Both the position numbers and the translations under genes were made by a program. The notes under the pieces are model-generated. The model searched no databases and was not told where the DNA came from. It saw only the letters and a program-made list of their open reading frames with translations. 48,282 bases of DNA from JAUYQR01 sp031377265 (GTDB lineage: Bacteria > Pseudomonadota > Alphaproteobacteria > Rhodobacterales > Rhodobacteraceae), in NCBI RefSeq assembly GCF_031377265.1, contig NZ_JANMET010000085.1, positions 1 through 48,282 of the forward strand, given 5' to 3'. Position 1 is the stretch's first letter. Every line of letters begins with the position of its first letter. This document shows, piece by piece, positions 32,241 through 40,736 of the stretch.

Positions 32241-32663
32241 GCGCGGATGGCCTGTAAGCCGGATTTTGTCCCGGCGGTTGCCCGCCATGGATGACCATTC
32301 CTCTGCCAACCGTGTTACCACGGCGGTCAAGCTGCCAACCCGGGCCTCTCGGGCGAGTGCATCCCTGCGGCGGTATCCGGGCTTACGCCTGGACCAGCCC
32401 CGCGCGAGGCCCCTATTTGGCATTGCTCCGGGTGGGGCTTGCCTTGCCGTCCCGGTTGCCCGGTCCGCGGTGGGCTCTTACCCCACCGTTTCACCTTTTC
32501 CCCTGTCTTGCAGAAGGCGAACCTTCTCAAACGACAGGGGTAGTCTCTTCTCTGTGGCGCTTTCCCTGGGGTTGCCCCCGCCGGGGATTACCCGGCACCC
32601 TTGCCTTCTGGAGTCCGGACTTTCCTCGAAGCTTGCGCCCCGCGGTCATCCAGCCATCCGCGC
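32241..32663 (-). ncRNA. rnpB: RNase P RNA (A-type)
   Basis: The minus strand carries the universal 5' core 'GAGGAAAGTCCGGACTCC'. Further on it has CAGGGAAA and 'AGGGTGAAACG'-type segments ('AAAAGGTGAAACGGTGGGG', 'GTAAGAGCCCACCG') and the 3' core around 'GACAAAATCCGGCTTACAGG'. The two ends pair as P1: GCGCGGATGGC at 32663-32653 against GCCATCCGCGC at 32251-32241. About 423 nt, normal for alphaproteobacterial A-type RNA. A long open frame runs through it on the plus strand but is only a shadow. Confidence 0.96.
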
Positions 32664-32724
32664 AAGGGACGGGGTAAGCCCTGACGGGCCCCGCGTCAAT
32701 CCGTGGCAGCCGCCGTCATCGCCT

Positions 32725-33474
32725 CTAGGCCGGGTTGAGCATGCCGAACACATGCGCATCGGTACCATCCGCCTCGGCCCGCCGCAGGAATTGCACGCGC
32801 TCCACACAGATTTCGGGCGGTGTCGGCGTGCGGGCCAGCAGACCCATGACTTCGGAGATGTAGTCGGCCAGCGGCATGCCCATCGGGTTGGTCGCCTGCC
32901 CCGGCATCAGCTCGGTCTGCACCATTGGTGGCGCCAATTCCAGCACCTCGACCACCGCGCCGCGCAACTGGTGGCGCAGCGACTGGGTATAGGAATGCAG
33001 TGCCGCCTTGGTGGCCGAGTAGGTCGGCGTGATCGCCAGCGGCATGAAGGCAAGGCCGGATGTGACGTTGATGACCGCTGCCTTTTCCCGCGCCCGAAGC
33101 TGCGGCAACAAAGCGGCGGTCAACCGGATCGGACCGAGGAGGTTGGTCGCAATGGTGGCTTCGGCATCGACAGTCGCGACGCTTTCGGCGGCCAGATTTT
33201 CCGCCCGCATGATGCCGGCGTTGTTGATCAGCACGTTCAGGGCCGGATGCGCTTGGGTGATCCGTGTCGCAAAGGCCGTTATGGCCGCAGCGTCTTCGAC
33301 GTCCAGGACATAGGCGGCCAAGCCCGGATGTGCCGCAACCGCCGCATCCAGCGCCGACTGCCTCCGCCCGGCGATGATGACCTCGTTTCCCACCGCCAGA
33401 AATGCCTCGGCCAAAGCAAGGCCGATGCCAGACGCGCCGCCCGTGATCAGAATCGTGTTGCCTGTCGTGTCCAT
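32725..33474 (-). CDS. Short-chain dehydrogenase/reductase (DltE-like)
   Basis: A 249-residue SDR with the cofactor motif 'ILITGGASGIGLALAEAF', 'VLINNAGIM', catalytic Ser at 'INVTSGLAFMPL' and the Tyr-x-x-x-Lys pair in 'PTYSATKAALHSYTQSL'. The sequence resembles the DltE-type SDRs. Substrate unknown. It faces the HxlR regulator at 33587 across 112 bp, an arrangement common when an HxlR protein controls a redox enzyme. The start at 33474 follows the classical N-terminal MDTTGNTILITGG. Confidence 0.9.
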   Translation of the reverse strand: MDTTGNTILITGGASGIGLALAEAFLAVGNEVIIAGRRQSALDAAVAAHPGLAAYVLDVEDAAAITAFATRITQAHPALNVLINNAGIMRAENLAAESVATVDAEATIATNLLGPIRLTAALLPQLRAREKAAVINVTSGLAFMPLAITPTYSATKAALHSYTQSLRHQLRGAVVEVLELAPPMVQTELMPGQATNPMGMPLADYISEVMGLLARTPTPPEICVERVQFLRRAEADGTDAHVFGMLNPA

Positions 33475-33586
33475 GGTCGGTCCCTTCTTGATGATGCCTG
33501 TCTCTCCTTGCAGCATCTAGCAAATCGCTTACGATGGGAAAGAAGGCACCCAAAAGATTTATACTCACCTGAAAGAGAGTGCTCCC

Positions 33587-33991
33587 ATGACCGCCGAACT
33601 TGTTTGCCAAGTCACCGGCTCTTCGTCCGATCCGCGGGTCGAGGCGCTGGTGAATGACCTGATCGGTCGCGTCGCCGACAAGTGGACGATGTTGATCCTC
33701 GAGGCGCTGGCCGCAGGTGGCACCTTGCGCTTCACCCGTGTGGCCGAAGCGGTTCCAGGCATCAGCCAGAAGATGCTGACCCAGACCCTGCGTCAGATGG
33801 AACGCGACGGGCTGGTCACGCGGACGGTTTACCCCGTGGTGCCGCCAAAGGTTGAATATGCCCTGACGGCGCTCGGCCATGGCCTCGGCGAAGCGTTCTG
33901 CGGCGTTTGGTTCTGGGCCGAAGCGAACCTCGACGCGATCGAGACCGCACGGCAGCGGTTTGACGGGCTTAGATCAAGCGCCGCCGGTTGA
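33587..33991 (+). CDS. HxlR-family transcriptional regulator
   Basis: A 134-residue winged-helix protein: 'VNDLIGRVADKWTMLILEAL', recognition region 'LRFTRVAEAVPGISQKMLTQ' then 'TLRQMERDGLVTRTVYPVVP'. HxlR proteins sense reactive carbonyls, quinones or oxidants, often through an N-terminal Cys; here Cys7 in 'ELVCQVTG' is a candidate. It is divergent from the SDR gene it probably controls. Its 3' end overlaps the convergent amidase gene by 18 bases. Confidence 0.9.
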   Translation: MTAELVCQVTGSSSDPRVEALVNDLIGRVADKWTMLILEALAAGGTLRFTRVAEAVPGISQKMLTQTLRQMERDGLVTRTVYPVVPPKVEYALTALGHGLGEAFCGVWFWAEANLDAIETARQRFDGLRSSAAG

Positions 33992-34642
33992 GTTGGTAGC
34001 AGGGAACCGGGTCGCCAGATCGGCAGCCAGCGCGGCGTCAGTGTCATCCAGCGGACCTTTTGCCCACGGGCGAAAGCGCAGCCGGAACGCAGCCAGCAGC
34101 GCTTCGGGGACCAGATCGGGATAACCGAAATGCCGCACGTCGGCGAAGAAGTTACCGGGCGGCGCCGGTTCGGGCCAGACCGACTGCCCCTGCAAGGCCA
34201 GCCTCCGCCAATCGAACCTCGGCCCCGGATCGCCCTTGCGCCCAGGCGCCATGTCGGAATGCCCGATAACCGCCTGCGGCGACAGCGCCCAGCGCGCCAG
34301 CACATCAGCCAGCAGCCGCTCCAGCGCGGCGATCTGCGGCTCGGCAAAGGGCTCCGCCCCCCGGTTCACCAGTTCGACCCCGATCGAACGTGAGTTCACG
34401 TCACCGCGCCCACCCCAAGACCCCTGCCCCGCATGCCAGGCTCGCATTGCTTCATCGACCAGGCTCAGCACACGGCCATCAGTGTCGATCAAGTAATGCG
34501 CTGAAACCTCGGCAGTCGGGTCGCACAGGCGGTCAAGTGCTGCCGCACAGCCGTCCATCGCGGTGTAATGAATGACCACCAATTCTGGCCGCTGGCCACC
34601 CCGCCGCTCGCCGAAATTGGGCGAGGGGTGGGTCAGGGTCAC
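33974..34642 (-). CDS. N-acetylmuramoyl-L-alanine amidase (AmpD-like, Amidase_2)
   Basis: A 222-residue zinc amidase. It cleaves the lactyl amide between MurNAc and L-Ala of cell-wall fragments. Zinc and catalytic motifs: 'LVVIHYTAMDG' (His), 'VNSRSIGVELVNRG' (Glu region) and 'AVIGHSDMAPGRKGDPGPRF' (His and the later Asp). No signal peptide, so it is a cytoplasmic recycling enzyme of the AmpD kind. The start is a GTG at 34642, overlapping by 4 bases the stop of the upstream lipoprotein gene. The 3' end overlaps the HxlR gene. Confidence 0.9.
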   Translation of the reverse strand: MTLTHPSPNFGERRGGQRPELVVIHYTAMDGCAAALDRLCDPTAEVSAHYLIDTDGRVLSLVDEAMRAWHAGQGSWGGRGDVNSRSIGVELVNRGAEPFAEPQIAALERLLADVLARWALSPQAVIGHSDMAPGRKGDPGPRFDWRRLALQGQSVWPEPAPPGNFFADVRHFGYPDLVPEALLAAFRLRFRPWAKGPLDDTDAALAADLATRFPATNSTGGA

Positions 34643-35391
34643 TGCAGCGCGGTGCGGAACGGACGCGGATCCCAGGAGCAGGCGAAGCCGTCGCCATCGG
34701 GGTCGACGCCCAGACGGTCACGCTCCGGCCCGCCCGCGGCGAGGAATTCGGACTGCGCGATGTCGGGAGAGGTGAACTTGGCGCAGGCTGCGACCGGGTC
34801 GCGCTTGCCAAGGCTGCGTCTCTGGTAAAGCTGCACGCCGGGCGCATGGGTCGTGGCCAGAGCGAATTCCACGATGTTCGGTCCTGTAGCGCCGGGCCGC
34901 TGCGGCAGGTCGGTCGGTTGCACGACCACATATTCCGACCGGTTCCGGGCGATCCGCTCCTTGTCGCTTTCGATGGTTTCACGGCTGGAGACGGCCGCGA
35001 AATCCTGCTCGTCCGAGATGCCGCTGTTATTATGCACCATTTCCCCGGATTCTTCCTTGATCCCGGCAGGTGCCCCGCCCCGCGGGCGCACGCCGTCGGC
35101 AACAGGCTGAGTGCCCACATCCGACCCAATGGTGGCAACGGGCGGTACGGCGGGCGGCTGCGTGCCATCGGCGCGATCAATCGCTGCGGCTGCGGCAGCC
35201 GGATCAAAGCTGCCCGACGGCGGAGGCACGACCACCGGCCCAGTTGGTACCGGAGGGGCACCACGGATGTAGGAGTTATAGTCCTGAAACCCGACTCCCG
35301 CCCCCGAGTCCGGCACCGTTGGGGTGCAGGCTGAAATGGCCAGGGATGTCAGCAGGATGCCAACACCGGGACGATAGGACTTTTTGATCAT
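34639..35391 (-). CDS. Lipoprotein with Excalibur-like C-terminal motif
   Basis: A 250-residue protein. It has a signal peptide with lipobox 'LAISACTP' (acylated Cys ~22), a low-complexity Pro/Val/Ala spacer (~40-110) and a C-terminal segment 'GVDPDGDGFACSWDPRPFR'. That segment closely resembles the calcium-binding Excalibur motif (DxDxDGxxC). It is followed without a gap by the amidase, so a cell-envelope role is likely. The start at 35391 (MIKKSYRPGVG) is set by the lipoprotein signal. Confidence 0.8.
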   Translation of the reverse strand: MIKKSYRPGVGILLTSLAISACTPTVPDSGAGVGFQDYNSYIRGAPPVPTGPVVVPPPSGSFDPAAAAAAIDRADGTQPPAVPPVATIGSDVGTQPVADGVRPRGGAPAGIKEESGEMVHNNSGISDEQDFAAVSSRETIESDKERIARNRSEYVVVQPTDLPQRPGATGPNIVEFALATTHAPGVQLYQRRSLGKRDPVAACAKFTSPDIAQSEFLAAGGPERDRLGVDPDGDGFACSWDPRPFRTALQ

Positions 35392-35422
35392 GTCTGCCTC
35401 GACGGTCTGCTTTTCGCGCCCT

Positions 35423-36916
35423 TTACCACCATTTGTCGGCTTTGGCCACAAAGCCCGCAGCGCGTTCCAGCACATGGGCGTGATTGAGGAGACCCGCTTC
35501 CTCCCAAGGACGCCCGATCAACTGCAGGCCAAGCGGCAGGCCCTTGCGATCCAGACCGATGGGAACCGCAATGCCCGGCAGCCCTGCAAGGTTCACGGTC
35601 ACAGTGAAAACGTCGTTCAGATACATCTCGATCGGGTCCGCATTCGACATCTCGCCCAGGCCAAAGGCCGATGACGGCGTGGCCGGTGTCAGGATTGCAT
35701 CCACACCTTGGGCGAACACGGTGTCGAAATCGCGCTTTATCAAGGCGCGCACCCGTCGCGCGCGGTTGTAATAGGCATCGTAAAAGCCCGCAGACAGCAC
35801 GTAGGTGCCCACCATTACCCGGCGCTGCACCTCGGGGCCGAACCCTTCGGCGCGGGTTTTCTCGTACATCTCGGTGATGCCGTCGCCCTGTGCCAGCGTG
35901 GCGCGGTGGCCAAAGCGCACCCCGTCATAACGCGCGAGGTTGGAAGACGCCTCAGCCGGCGCGATGACGTAATAGGCCGGCAGCGCGTATTTGGTGTGCG
36001 GCAGGCTGATATCGCGGATTTCTGCGCCCGCGTCTTTCATCATCGCAATGCCCTGTTGCCACAGCGCCTCGATCTCTTCGGGCATCCCGTCCATGCGGTA
36101 TTCGCGCGGAATGCCAATCACCTGACCCCGAATGTCGCCGGTCAGCGCGGCCTCGAAATCTGGCACCGCGATATCGGCGCTGGTGGAATCCAGTGGGTCA
36201 TGGCCGGCCATTGTGCCAAGCATGATCGCCGCATCGCGCACGGTCTTGGTCATCGGCCCAGCCTGATCAAGACTGGACGCAAAGGCGACAATTCCCCAAC
36301 GGCTGACGCGGCCATAGGTCGGCTTGATCCCGACAATGCCGGTAAAGGCCGCTGGCTGGCGGATCGATCCGCCGGTATCGGTGCCGGTCGCCGCCAGACA
36401 AAGATCCGCCGCCACCGCCGAAGCCGACCCGCCAGAGGATCCGCCCGGTGTCAGCAGCCGCACGTCCACCTTCCATGGGTTGACCGCATTGCCGTAGCAG
36501 GACGTTTCGTTGGACGAGCCCATGGCAAACTCGTCCATGTTCAACTTGCCAAGCATCACGGCCCCGGCCGCAAACAACCTGGACGTCACGGTGGATTCGT
36601 ATTCCGGCTTAAAGCCCTTGAGAATGTTCGACCCGGCCTGTGACAGCACGCCCTTGGTGCAGAACAAATCCTTGATCCCCAAAGGAATGCCGCACATCGC
36701 CGGGGCATCGCCTGCGCCCAGCCGGGCATCCGCCGCACGCGCCTGATCAAGCGCGATTTCCGGGGTCTTGTGAACAAAGGCATTCAAGCCATCGCCCGCA
36801 TCCATTGCGGTCAGGCACGACATGGTCAGATCAACCGCCGTGATCTCGCCCCTGCGCAGCGCATCGCGTGCAGCCGCAATTGTCCAGGTGTTCGGTCCGC
36901 TCACGGGCGCGTTCAT
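35423..36916 (-). CDS. gatA: Asp-tRNA(Asn)/Glu-tRNA(Gln) amidotransferase subunit A
   Basis: This 497-residue amidase-signature enzyme releases ammonia from glutamine for tRNA-bound Glu/Asp. The Ser-cisSer-Lys triad is visible: Lys82 in 'GIPLGIKDLFCTKG', Ser160 in 'LTPGGSSGGSASAVAA' and nucleophile Ser184 in 'GTDTGGSIRQPAAF'. It overlaps gatC by 4 bases. gatB is not in the window. The presence of GatA and GatC shows that glutamine- or asparagine-tRNA is made by the indirect route. Confidence 0.97.
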   Translation of the reverse strand: MNAPVSGPNTWTIAAARDALRRGEITAVDLTMSCLTAMDAGDGLNAFVHKTPEIALDQARAADARLGAGDAPAMCGIPLGIKDLFCTKGVLSQAGSNILKGFKPEYESTVTSRLFAAGAVMLGKLNMDEFAMGSSNETSCYGNAVNPWKVDVRLLTPGGSSGGSASAVAADLCLAATGTDTGGSIRQPAAFTGIVGIKPTYGRVSRWGIVAFASSLDQAGPMTKTVRDAAIMLGTMAGHDPLDSTSADIAVPDFEAALTGDIRGQVIGIPREYRMDGMPEEIEALWQQGIAMMKDAGAEIRDISLPHTKYALPAYYVIAPAEASSNLARYDGVRFGHRATLAQGDGITEMYEKTRAEGFGPEVQRRVMVGTYVLSAGFYDAYYNRARRVRALIKRDFDTVFAQGVDAILTPATPSSAFGLGEMSNADPIEMYLNDVFTVTVNLAGLPGIAVPIGLDRKGLPLGLQLIGRPWEEAGLLNHAHVLERAAGFVAKADKWW

Positions 36917-37200
36917 TCCACCACCTTCGGCACCGCAAAAAAGCCCTCCCGCGCGTCCGGTGCGTTCTTCAGGACGGCCGCTTGCTGGTTGCCATCGGTC
37001 ACCACATCGGCGCGGCGCTTCAGGCGCATGGGTGTGACGCTGGTCATCGGCTCCACCCCGGTCACGTCAACCTCGTTCAGCTGTTCCATGAACCCGAGGA
37101 TGCCGGAAAGCTTTGCGGCCAGCGCCGGAAGATCGCTGTCTTCCACGCGAATGCGCGCCAGTTTTGCCACCTTGCGGGCGGTGTCGATATCAATGGCCAT
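36913..37200 (-). CDS. gatC: Asp-tRNA(Asn)/Glu-tRNA(Gln) amidotransferase subunit C
   Basis: A 95-residue belt subunit that holds GatA and GatB together: 'IDTARKVAKLARIRVEDSD' at the N-terminus, 'GILGFMEQLNEVDVTGVEPM' in the middle and the C-terminal 'DAREGFFAVPKVVE'. The last segment, with 'REGFFAVP-V', is diagnostic. The stop and the gatA start overlap (ATGA). Confidence 0.97.
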   Translation of the reverse strand: MAIDIDTARKVAKLARIRVEDSDLPALAAKLSGILGFMEQLNEVDVTGVEPMTSVTPMRLKRRADVVTDGNQQAAVLKNAPDAREGFFAVPKVVE

Positions 37201-37226
37201 GGGGCTCTCCGATCACTTGGCCCCGT

Positions 37227-37886
37227 TTATCCGGGCTGCATCGGCCCTGCAAGCATATGGCGGCGATAGATCTCGATCATCACCCCGAGCATCACCGCAT
37301 TCAGCAGATGCCACATGAAATGGGTGCCAAGGGGCCAAATCGGGCACAGCGGCCCATCCAGCGTGCGAAAAATCAGGCTGACCACCAGAATCACCGCGCC
37401 CAGCGCCATTCCTTTGGCCGTAGCAGGCGCGCGGTGGCGCAGGGCCAGCGCATAGGCCAGGATCAGCACCGGGATCGGCGCGTAACCGGCAGATGACCCG
37501 ATCGGCAAAAGGGACGCGAAGACCGGCACGGTCAGCGCCGCGTAGGGAAAGAACGCGATCACGGCCGCCCATGGCCACCATGCCCGCAGCCCCAGAAAAT
37601 CCCTCGTTGCTGCAAAGACGTAGATCAGTATGAAGCCCAGGATCGGGGCCACATCCAGTATCGCCGTCGCCCGATTCGCATGCGTGTGAAAAAGAAACGA
37701 ACCAACGCCGATAATGCCCAGGACCATACTCAGGCCCCGCGCCACCGGCAGGCCAGCACTGCGCCGCCACATCAGCAGGGCTACCAGCACAAAGGCCAGA
37801 TTTGTCAGCGCATTGACCGGTTCGGCCCAATAGGCGGCAGAGGTCCGCTCACAATAGGCATCCATTGGCTGCAACAGCATTGCCAT
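37227..37886 (-). CDS. Ceramidase-family membrane protein (CreS/Alkaline ceramidase-like)
   Basis: A 219-residue protein with about seven membrane helices, from the ceramidase superfamily. Conserved residues typical of it: 'DAYCERTSAAYWAEPVNALTN' region (a Glu and His/Asp-type metal site), 'GSFLFHTHANRATAILDVAP' and 'WPLGTHFMWHLLNAVMLGV'. The His/Asp pattern (S-F-H, D-P, H-x-x-W-H) is the zinc site of alkaline ceramidases. A lipid amide hydrolase role is likely but the substrate is open. The start at 37886 was chosen over a TTG further upstream. It lies 26 bp from gatC. Confidence 0.85.
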   Translation of the reverse strand: MAMLLQPMDAYCERTSAAYWAEPVNALTNLAFVLVALLMWRRSAGLPVARGLSMVLGIIGVGSFLFHTHANRATAILDVAPILGFILIYVFAATRDFLGLRAWWPWAAVIAFFPYAALTVPVFASLLPIGSSAGYAPIPVLILAYALALRHRAPATAKGMALGAVILVVSLIFRTLDGPLCPIWPLGTHFMWHLLNAVMLGVMIEIYRRHMLAGPMQPG

Positions 37887-37939
37887 CCCGTCCCTGCACC
37901 ACAACTGTCCTGTCAAGACATAGGCCAAAGGAGACGCGC

Positions 37940-38638
37940 GTGAAGATCATCTGGCTTGGCCATTCCGGCTTTCGCATCGAGATCGAGACTGCAGTCCTGC
38001 TGATCGACCCCTGGCTGAACGGCAATCCGCTGTTTCCCGCTGCACGCCGTGCCGAAGCGCTGGCCGGGGCCACCCATGTGCTGCTGACACATGCGCATGG
38101 CGACCACGCTTCGGACGCCACCGCCATCGCCGCCGAATGTGGCATTCCCATCGCCTGCATCCACGAGGTGTCCGAATGGCTGAACGCCCAAGGCGGCGTG
38201 CAAAGTATCGGCTTTGGCAAAGGCGGCACCATCACGCTGGGCGGGGCGCGGGTGACGATGGTCAACGCCAGCCATTCCGCCAGCATCGATTTTGGCGATG
38301 GCCCGCTCTTGCCCGCAGGCTCTGCCGCAGGATTCATGATCGCAGGCGACGGCCATGTGATCTATGTCTCGGGCGATACCGACATCATGGCCGACATGGG
38401 CTGGATGGCAGAATATCATCAGCCTGACATCGGTATCCTGTCTTGTGGCGGCCATTATACGATGGACATGGACCGCGCCGCCTATGCCGCACGCAAGTAT
38501 TTCAACTTTCGCACGGTCATTCCCTGCCACTATCGCACCTTTCCAATCCTTGCACAGGACGCATCGGTCCTGCGTGCCGGGCTACCGCCGGGGATCGAGT
38601 TGGTGGAACCAGAGGTTCTGGTGCCGATCGGCTTCTAA
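37940..38638 (+). CDS. Metal-dependent hydrolase, MBL fold (UPF0173)
   Basis: A 232-residue metallo-beta-lactamase-fold protein. It carries the HxHxDH motif in 'HVLLTHAHGDHASDATAIA', 'VTMVNASHSASIDFG' (third His) and 'VIYVSGDTDIMADMGWMA' (Asp ligand). The UPF0173 N-terminus 'KIIWLGHSGFRIE' is clear. The start is a GTG at 37940 with AAAGGAG six bases upstream. It is divergent from the ceramidase-like gene. Substrate unknown. It overlaps the convergent tRNA deaminase gene by 4 bases. Confidence 0.9.
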   Translation: MKIIWLGHSGFRIEIETAVLLIDPWLNGNPLFPAARRAEALAGATHVLLTHAHGDHASDATAIAAECGIPIACIHEVSEWLNAQGGVQSIGFGKGGTITLGGARVTMVNASHSASIDFGDGPLLPAGSAAGFMIAGDGHVIYVSGDTDIMADMGWMAEYHQPDIGILSCGGHYTMDMDRAAYAARKYFNFRTVIPCHYRTFPILAQDASVLRAGLPPGIELVEPEVLVPIGF

Positions 38639-39105
38639 TCCCGCCGAAGCGCGAAGAAGGTCTTTAGCAGGGCCTCAGCCTCGGGCGCTGCGATTCCATC
38701 ATAAATCTCGGGCACATGGTGGCATTGCGGATGTGCAAAGACCCGCGCGCCTACCGCTACGCCACCGCTTTTCGGGTCTGCGGCGCCATAGTACAGCCGC
38801 GCAAGCCGGGCGGCGGATATCGCCGCGGCACACATCGGACAGGGCTCCAGCGTGACATACAGATCATGCCCGCCCAGCCGTTCGCTACCCAAGCTCGCAC
38901 AGGCTGCACGGATCACCAGCATCTCGGCATGTGCGGTCGGATCATGCAACTCGCGCGTCCGGTTGCCTGACCGCGCCACTACATGGCCCGCCAGCACAAT
39001 CACCGCCCCCACCGGAACCTCGCCACGCGCACCCGCAGCCCGCGCTTCTTCGAGGGCAATGTCCATGAACGACCGAAAGCCGGTCTCGGCGCGTTGCTCT
39101 TTCAT
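38635..39105 (-). CDS. tadA: tRNA-specific adenosine deaminase (A34 to inosine)
   Basis: A 156-residue zinc deaminase that makes inosine at position 34 of tRNA-Arg(ACG). The catalytic 'DPTAHAEMLVIRAA' (His-Ala-Glu) and 'EPCPMCAAAISAARLARLYY' (Pro-Cys-x-x-Cys) motifs are intact. 'AGARGEVPVGAVIVLAGHVV' is a strong family match. The ATG at 39105 has GAGGA upstream; a later Met (MDIALEEARA) is a possible alternative. It shares its symbol with, but is unrelated to, the pilus ATPase earlier in the window. Confidence 0.94.
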   Translation of the reverse strand: MKEQRAETGFRSFMDIALEEARAAGARGEVPVGAVIVLAGHVVARSGNRTRELHDPTAHAEMLVIRAACASLGSERLGGHDLYVTLEPCPMCAAAISAARLARLYYGAADPKSGGVAVGARVFAHPQCHHVPEIYDGIAAPEAEALLKTFFALRRD

Positions 39106-39182
39106 CTGTCCTCAAATATCCTCGGGGGTCCGGGGGCGGAAAGCCACCGGGGTTGGCCACCCCGTGCCACAGGATGAAGCTC

Positions 39183-40229
39183 ATGGCCGGAAAAGAAAAG
39201 CCCAAGCCCGCGGCAAAGGGCCCGGCCAGCACCGCACCCGAAGGCGAACGCATTGCAAAGGTCCTGTCCCGTGCAGGCGTGTCATCGCGGCGCGAGGCGG
39301 AACGGCTGATCGAACTTGGCGAAGTTCAGGTGAATGGCAAGACCATCACCTCGCCCGCGCTGAACGTGACGGCGACCGACAAGATCACCGTGCGCGGCGA
39401 ACCGGTGGGCGCCCCCGAGCCGCCCCGCCTGTGGCTGTATTACAAGCCCGAGGGTCTGGTCACCTCCACCTCCGACGAAAAGGGCCGCGACACGGTGTTT
39501 GACAACCTGCCCGAAGACATGCCGCGCGTGATGTCCATCGGGCGGCTGGACCTGAACTCCGAGGGCCTGCTGCTGCTGACCAACGATGGAGAGATGAAGC
39601 GGCGGCTGGAATTGCCATCAACCGGCTGGCTGCGCAAATACCGGGTGCGAGTGAAGGGCAACCCGACCGACCCGGACCTCGAGCCACTGCGCCGCGGGAT
39701 CACCATCGACGGAGAGCGTTTTCAGCCGATGGAAGTAAAGCTGGACCGGCATCAGGGCGCCAATGCCTGGCTCACGGTTGGCATCCGCGAGGGTCGCAAC
39801 CGCGAAATTCGCCGCGCGATGGACCATATCGGTGTGACGGTGAACCGGCTGATCCGAGTGTCATACGGCCCCTTCCGGCTGAACGATATGAACCCCGGCG
39901 ACGTGGAGGAAGTACGCGGCAAAGTGCTGCGCGACCAGCTTGGCCTGTCGGAGGAGGAAGGCAAAGTCCTGACCCGCAAGCCGCGCCCCGCGCCGAAAGC
40001 CGCCCCCAAGGCAGATGAAGCAGCAGGGGCGGGCAAAACGCCGTTCAAGCCGAAAAAGCCGCTGAAGCCGGGCGAGGCGCTGAAAACCCTGTCGGAAAGC
40101 TGGCAGAAGGCAACTCGCCGTCCGGGCAAACCCGATGCCGCCACTGCACAAAAGCCGACTGCGCAAAAACCCACGGCGCGCAAACCAGCAACGCGGTCGG
40201 CGAGCCCCCGCAAACCGCGCAATCCGTAA
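39183..40229 (+). CDS. rluB: Ribosomal large-subunit pseudouridine synthase RluB-type
   Basis: A 348-residue enzyme. The S4 RNA-binding domain is at ~25-75 ('RIAKVLSRAGVSSRREAERL' then 'IELGEVQVNGKTITS'). The catalytic RsuA/RluB domain is at ~85-235, with the catalytic Asp in 'SIGRLDLNSEGLLLLTNDGE' and also 'GIREGRNREIRRAMDHIGV'. The C-terminal ~85 residues are a Lys/Pro/Ala-rich tail with a repeated 'TAQKPTAQKPTARKP' unit, probably a flexible rRNA-binding extension. The start at 39183 is the nearest Met to the domain with AGGA upstream. Confidence 0.92.
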   Translation: MAGKEKPKPAAKGPASTAPEGERIAKVLSRAGVSSRREAERLIELGEVQVNGKTITSPALNVTATDKITVRGEPVGAPEPPRLWLYYKPEGLVTSTSDEKGRDTVFDNLPEDMPRVMSIGRLDLNSEGLLLLTNDGEMKRRLELPSTGWLRKYRVRVKGNPTDPDLEPLRRGITIDGERFQPMEVKLDRHQGANAWLTVGIREGRNREIRRAMDHIGVTVNRLIRVSYGPFRLNDMNPGDVEEVRGKVLRDQLGLSEEEGKVLTRKPRPAPKAAPKADEAAGAGKTPFKPKKPLKPGEALKTLSESWQKATRRPGKPDAATAQKPTAQKPTARKPATRSASPRKPRNP

Positions 40230-40736
40230 GCCTCAACCGGACCTGAACCTCAGCCGGGCCGATTTTCGCTTCCAGCGCGCCAAGTGGTCCGGCAGGAAAC
40301 GCCCGGCGGTGGTCCGTTGCTGTCACTGATCTTGCGGCTGCTCGCGGTCAGATCGATCCGGTGGTCACGGGCGACCGGAGTGTTGGCCTTCGGCTGGTGA
40401 TAAGTCACCGTCAGGTCCGCCATGCGCGCACCAGGCGCGTTGCATCCTGGAAAGCCGCCCCTTCCCGCCGTCTTGGCAGCGGCTGAGAGCCTTGGCCTCA
40501 ATTCCTGCATAAGCCGTGAATGAACTCTGAAATACCCGGATGAAAAACTTCCACTAGAATAGAGGACGTCAGGCAGTGCAGCGGGCATGTGGGCGAGTCA
40601 TGTTCTCTGAACGCGAAACCGGTCTGACCCGGCGGCAAGCGGGAACAATGCCGCGCATTCCCCATGCTCGTCTCTGGCAAGGTTCAGCACCATCGGTTAG
40701 AGTTGGTACTGAAGACGCAGCCAGGAGAGACGGCGC
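40230..40736. other. Intergenic stretch upstream of the stress operon
   Basis: About 500 bases without a gene I can defend. A minus-strand frame near 40250-40420 begins MADLTVTYHQPKAN and has some protein-like character, but it has no recognised family and changes to low-complexity sequence. It might be a gene remnant. The last ~150 bases should hold the promoter of the operon that starts at 40737. Confidence 0.4.

Noticed and set aside
32239..33657. Long plus-strand open frame of 472 codons
   Set aside because: It runs through the RNase P RNA and antisense to the SDR gene; the translation is low-complexity Arg/Pro/Gly and has no domain.
35708..36643. Plus-strand frame of 311 codons
   Set aside because: Antisense shadow of gatA.
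40250..40588. Minus-strand frame of 112 codons upstream of the stress operon
   Set aside because: Only the middle part looks protein-like; no family, no good ribosome binding site. Described as intergenic.
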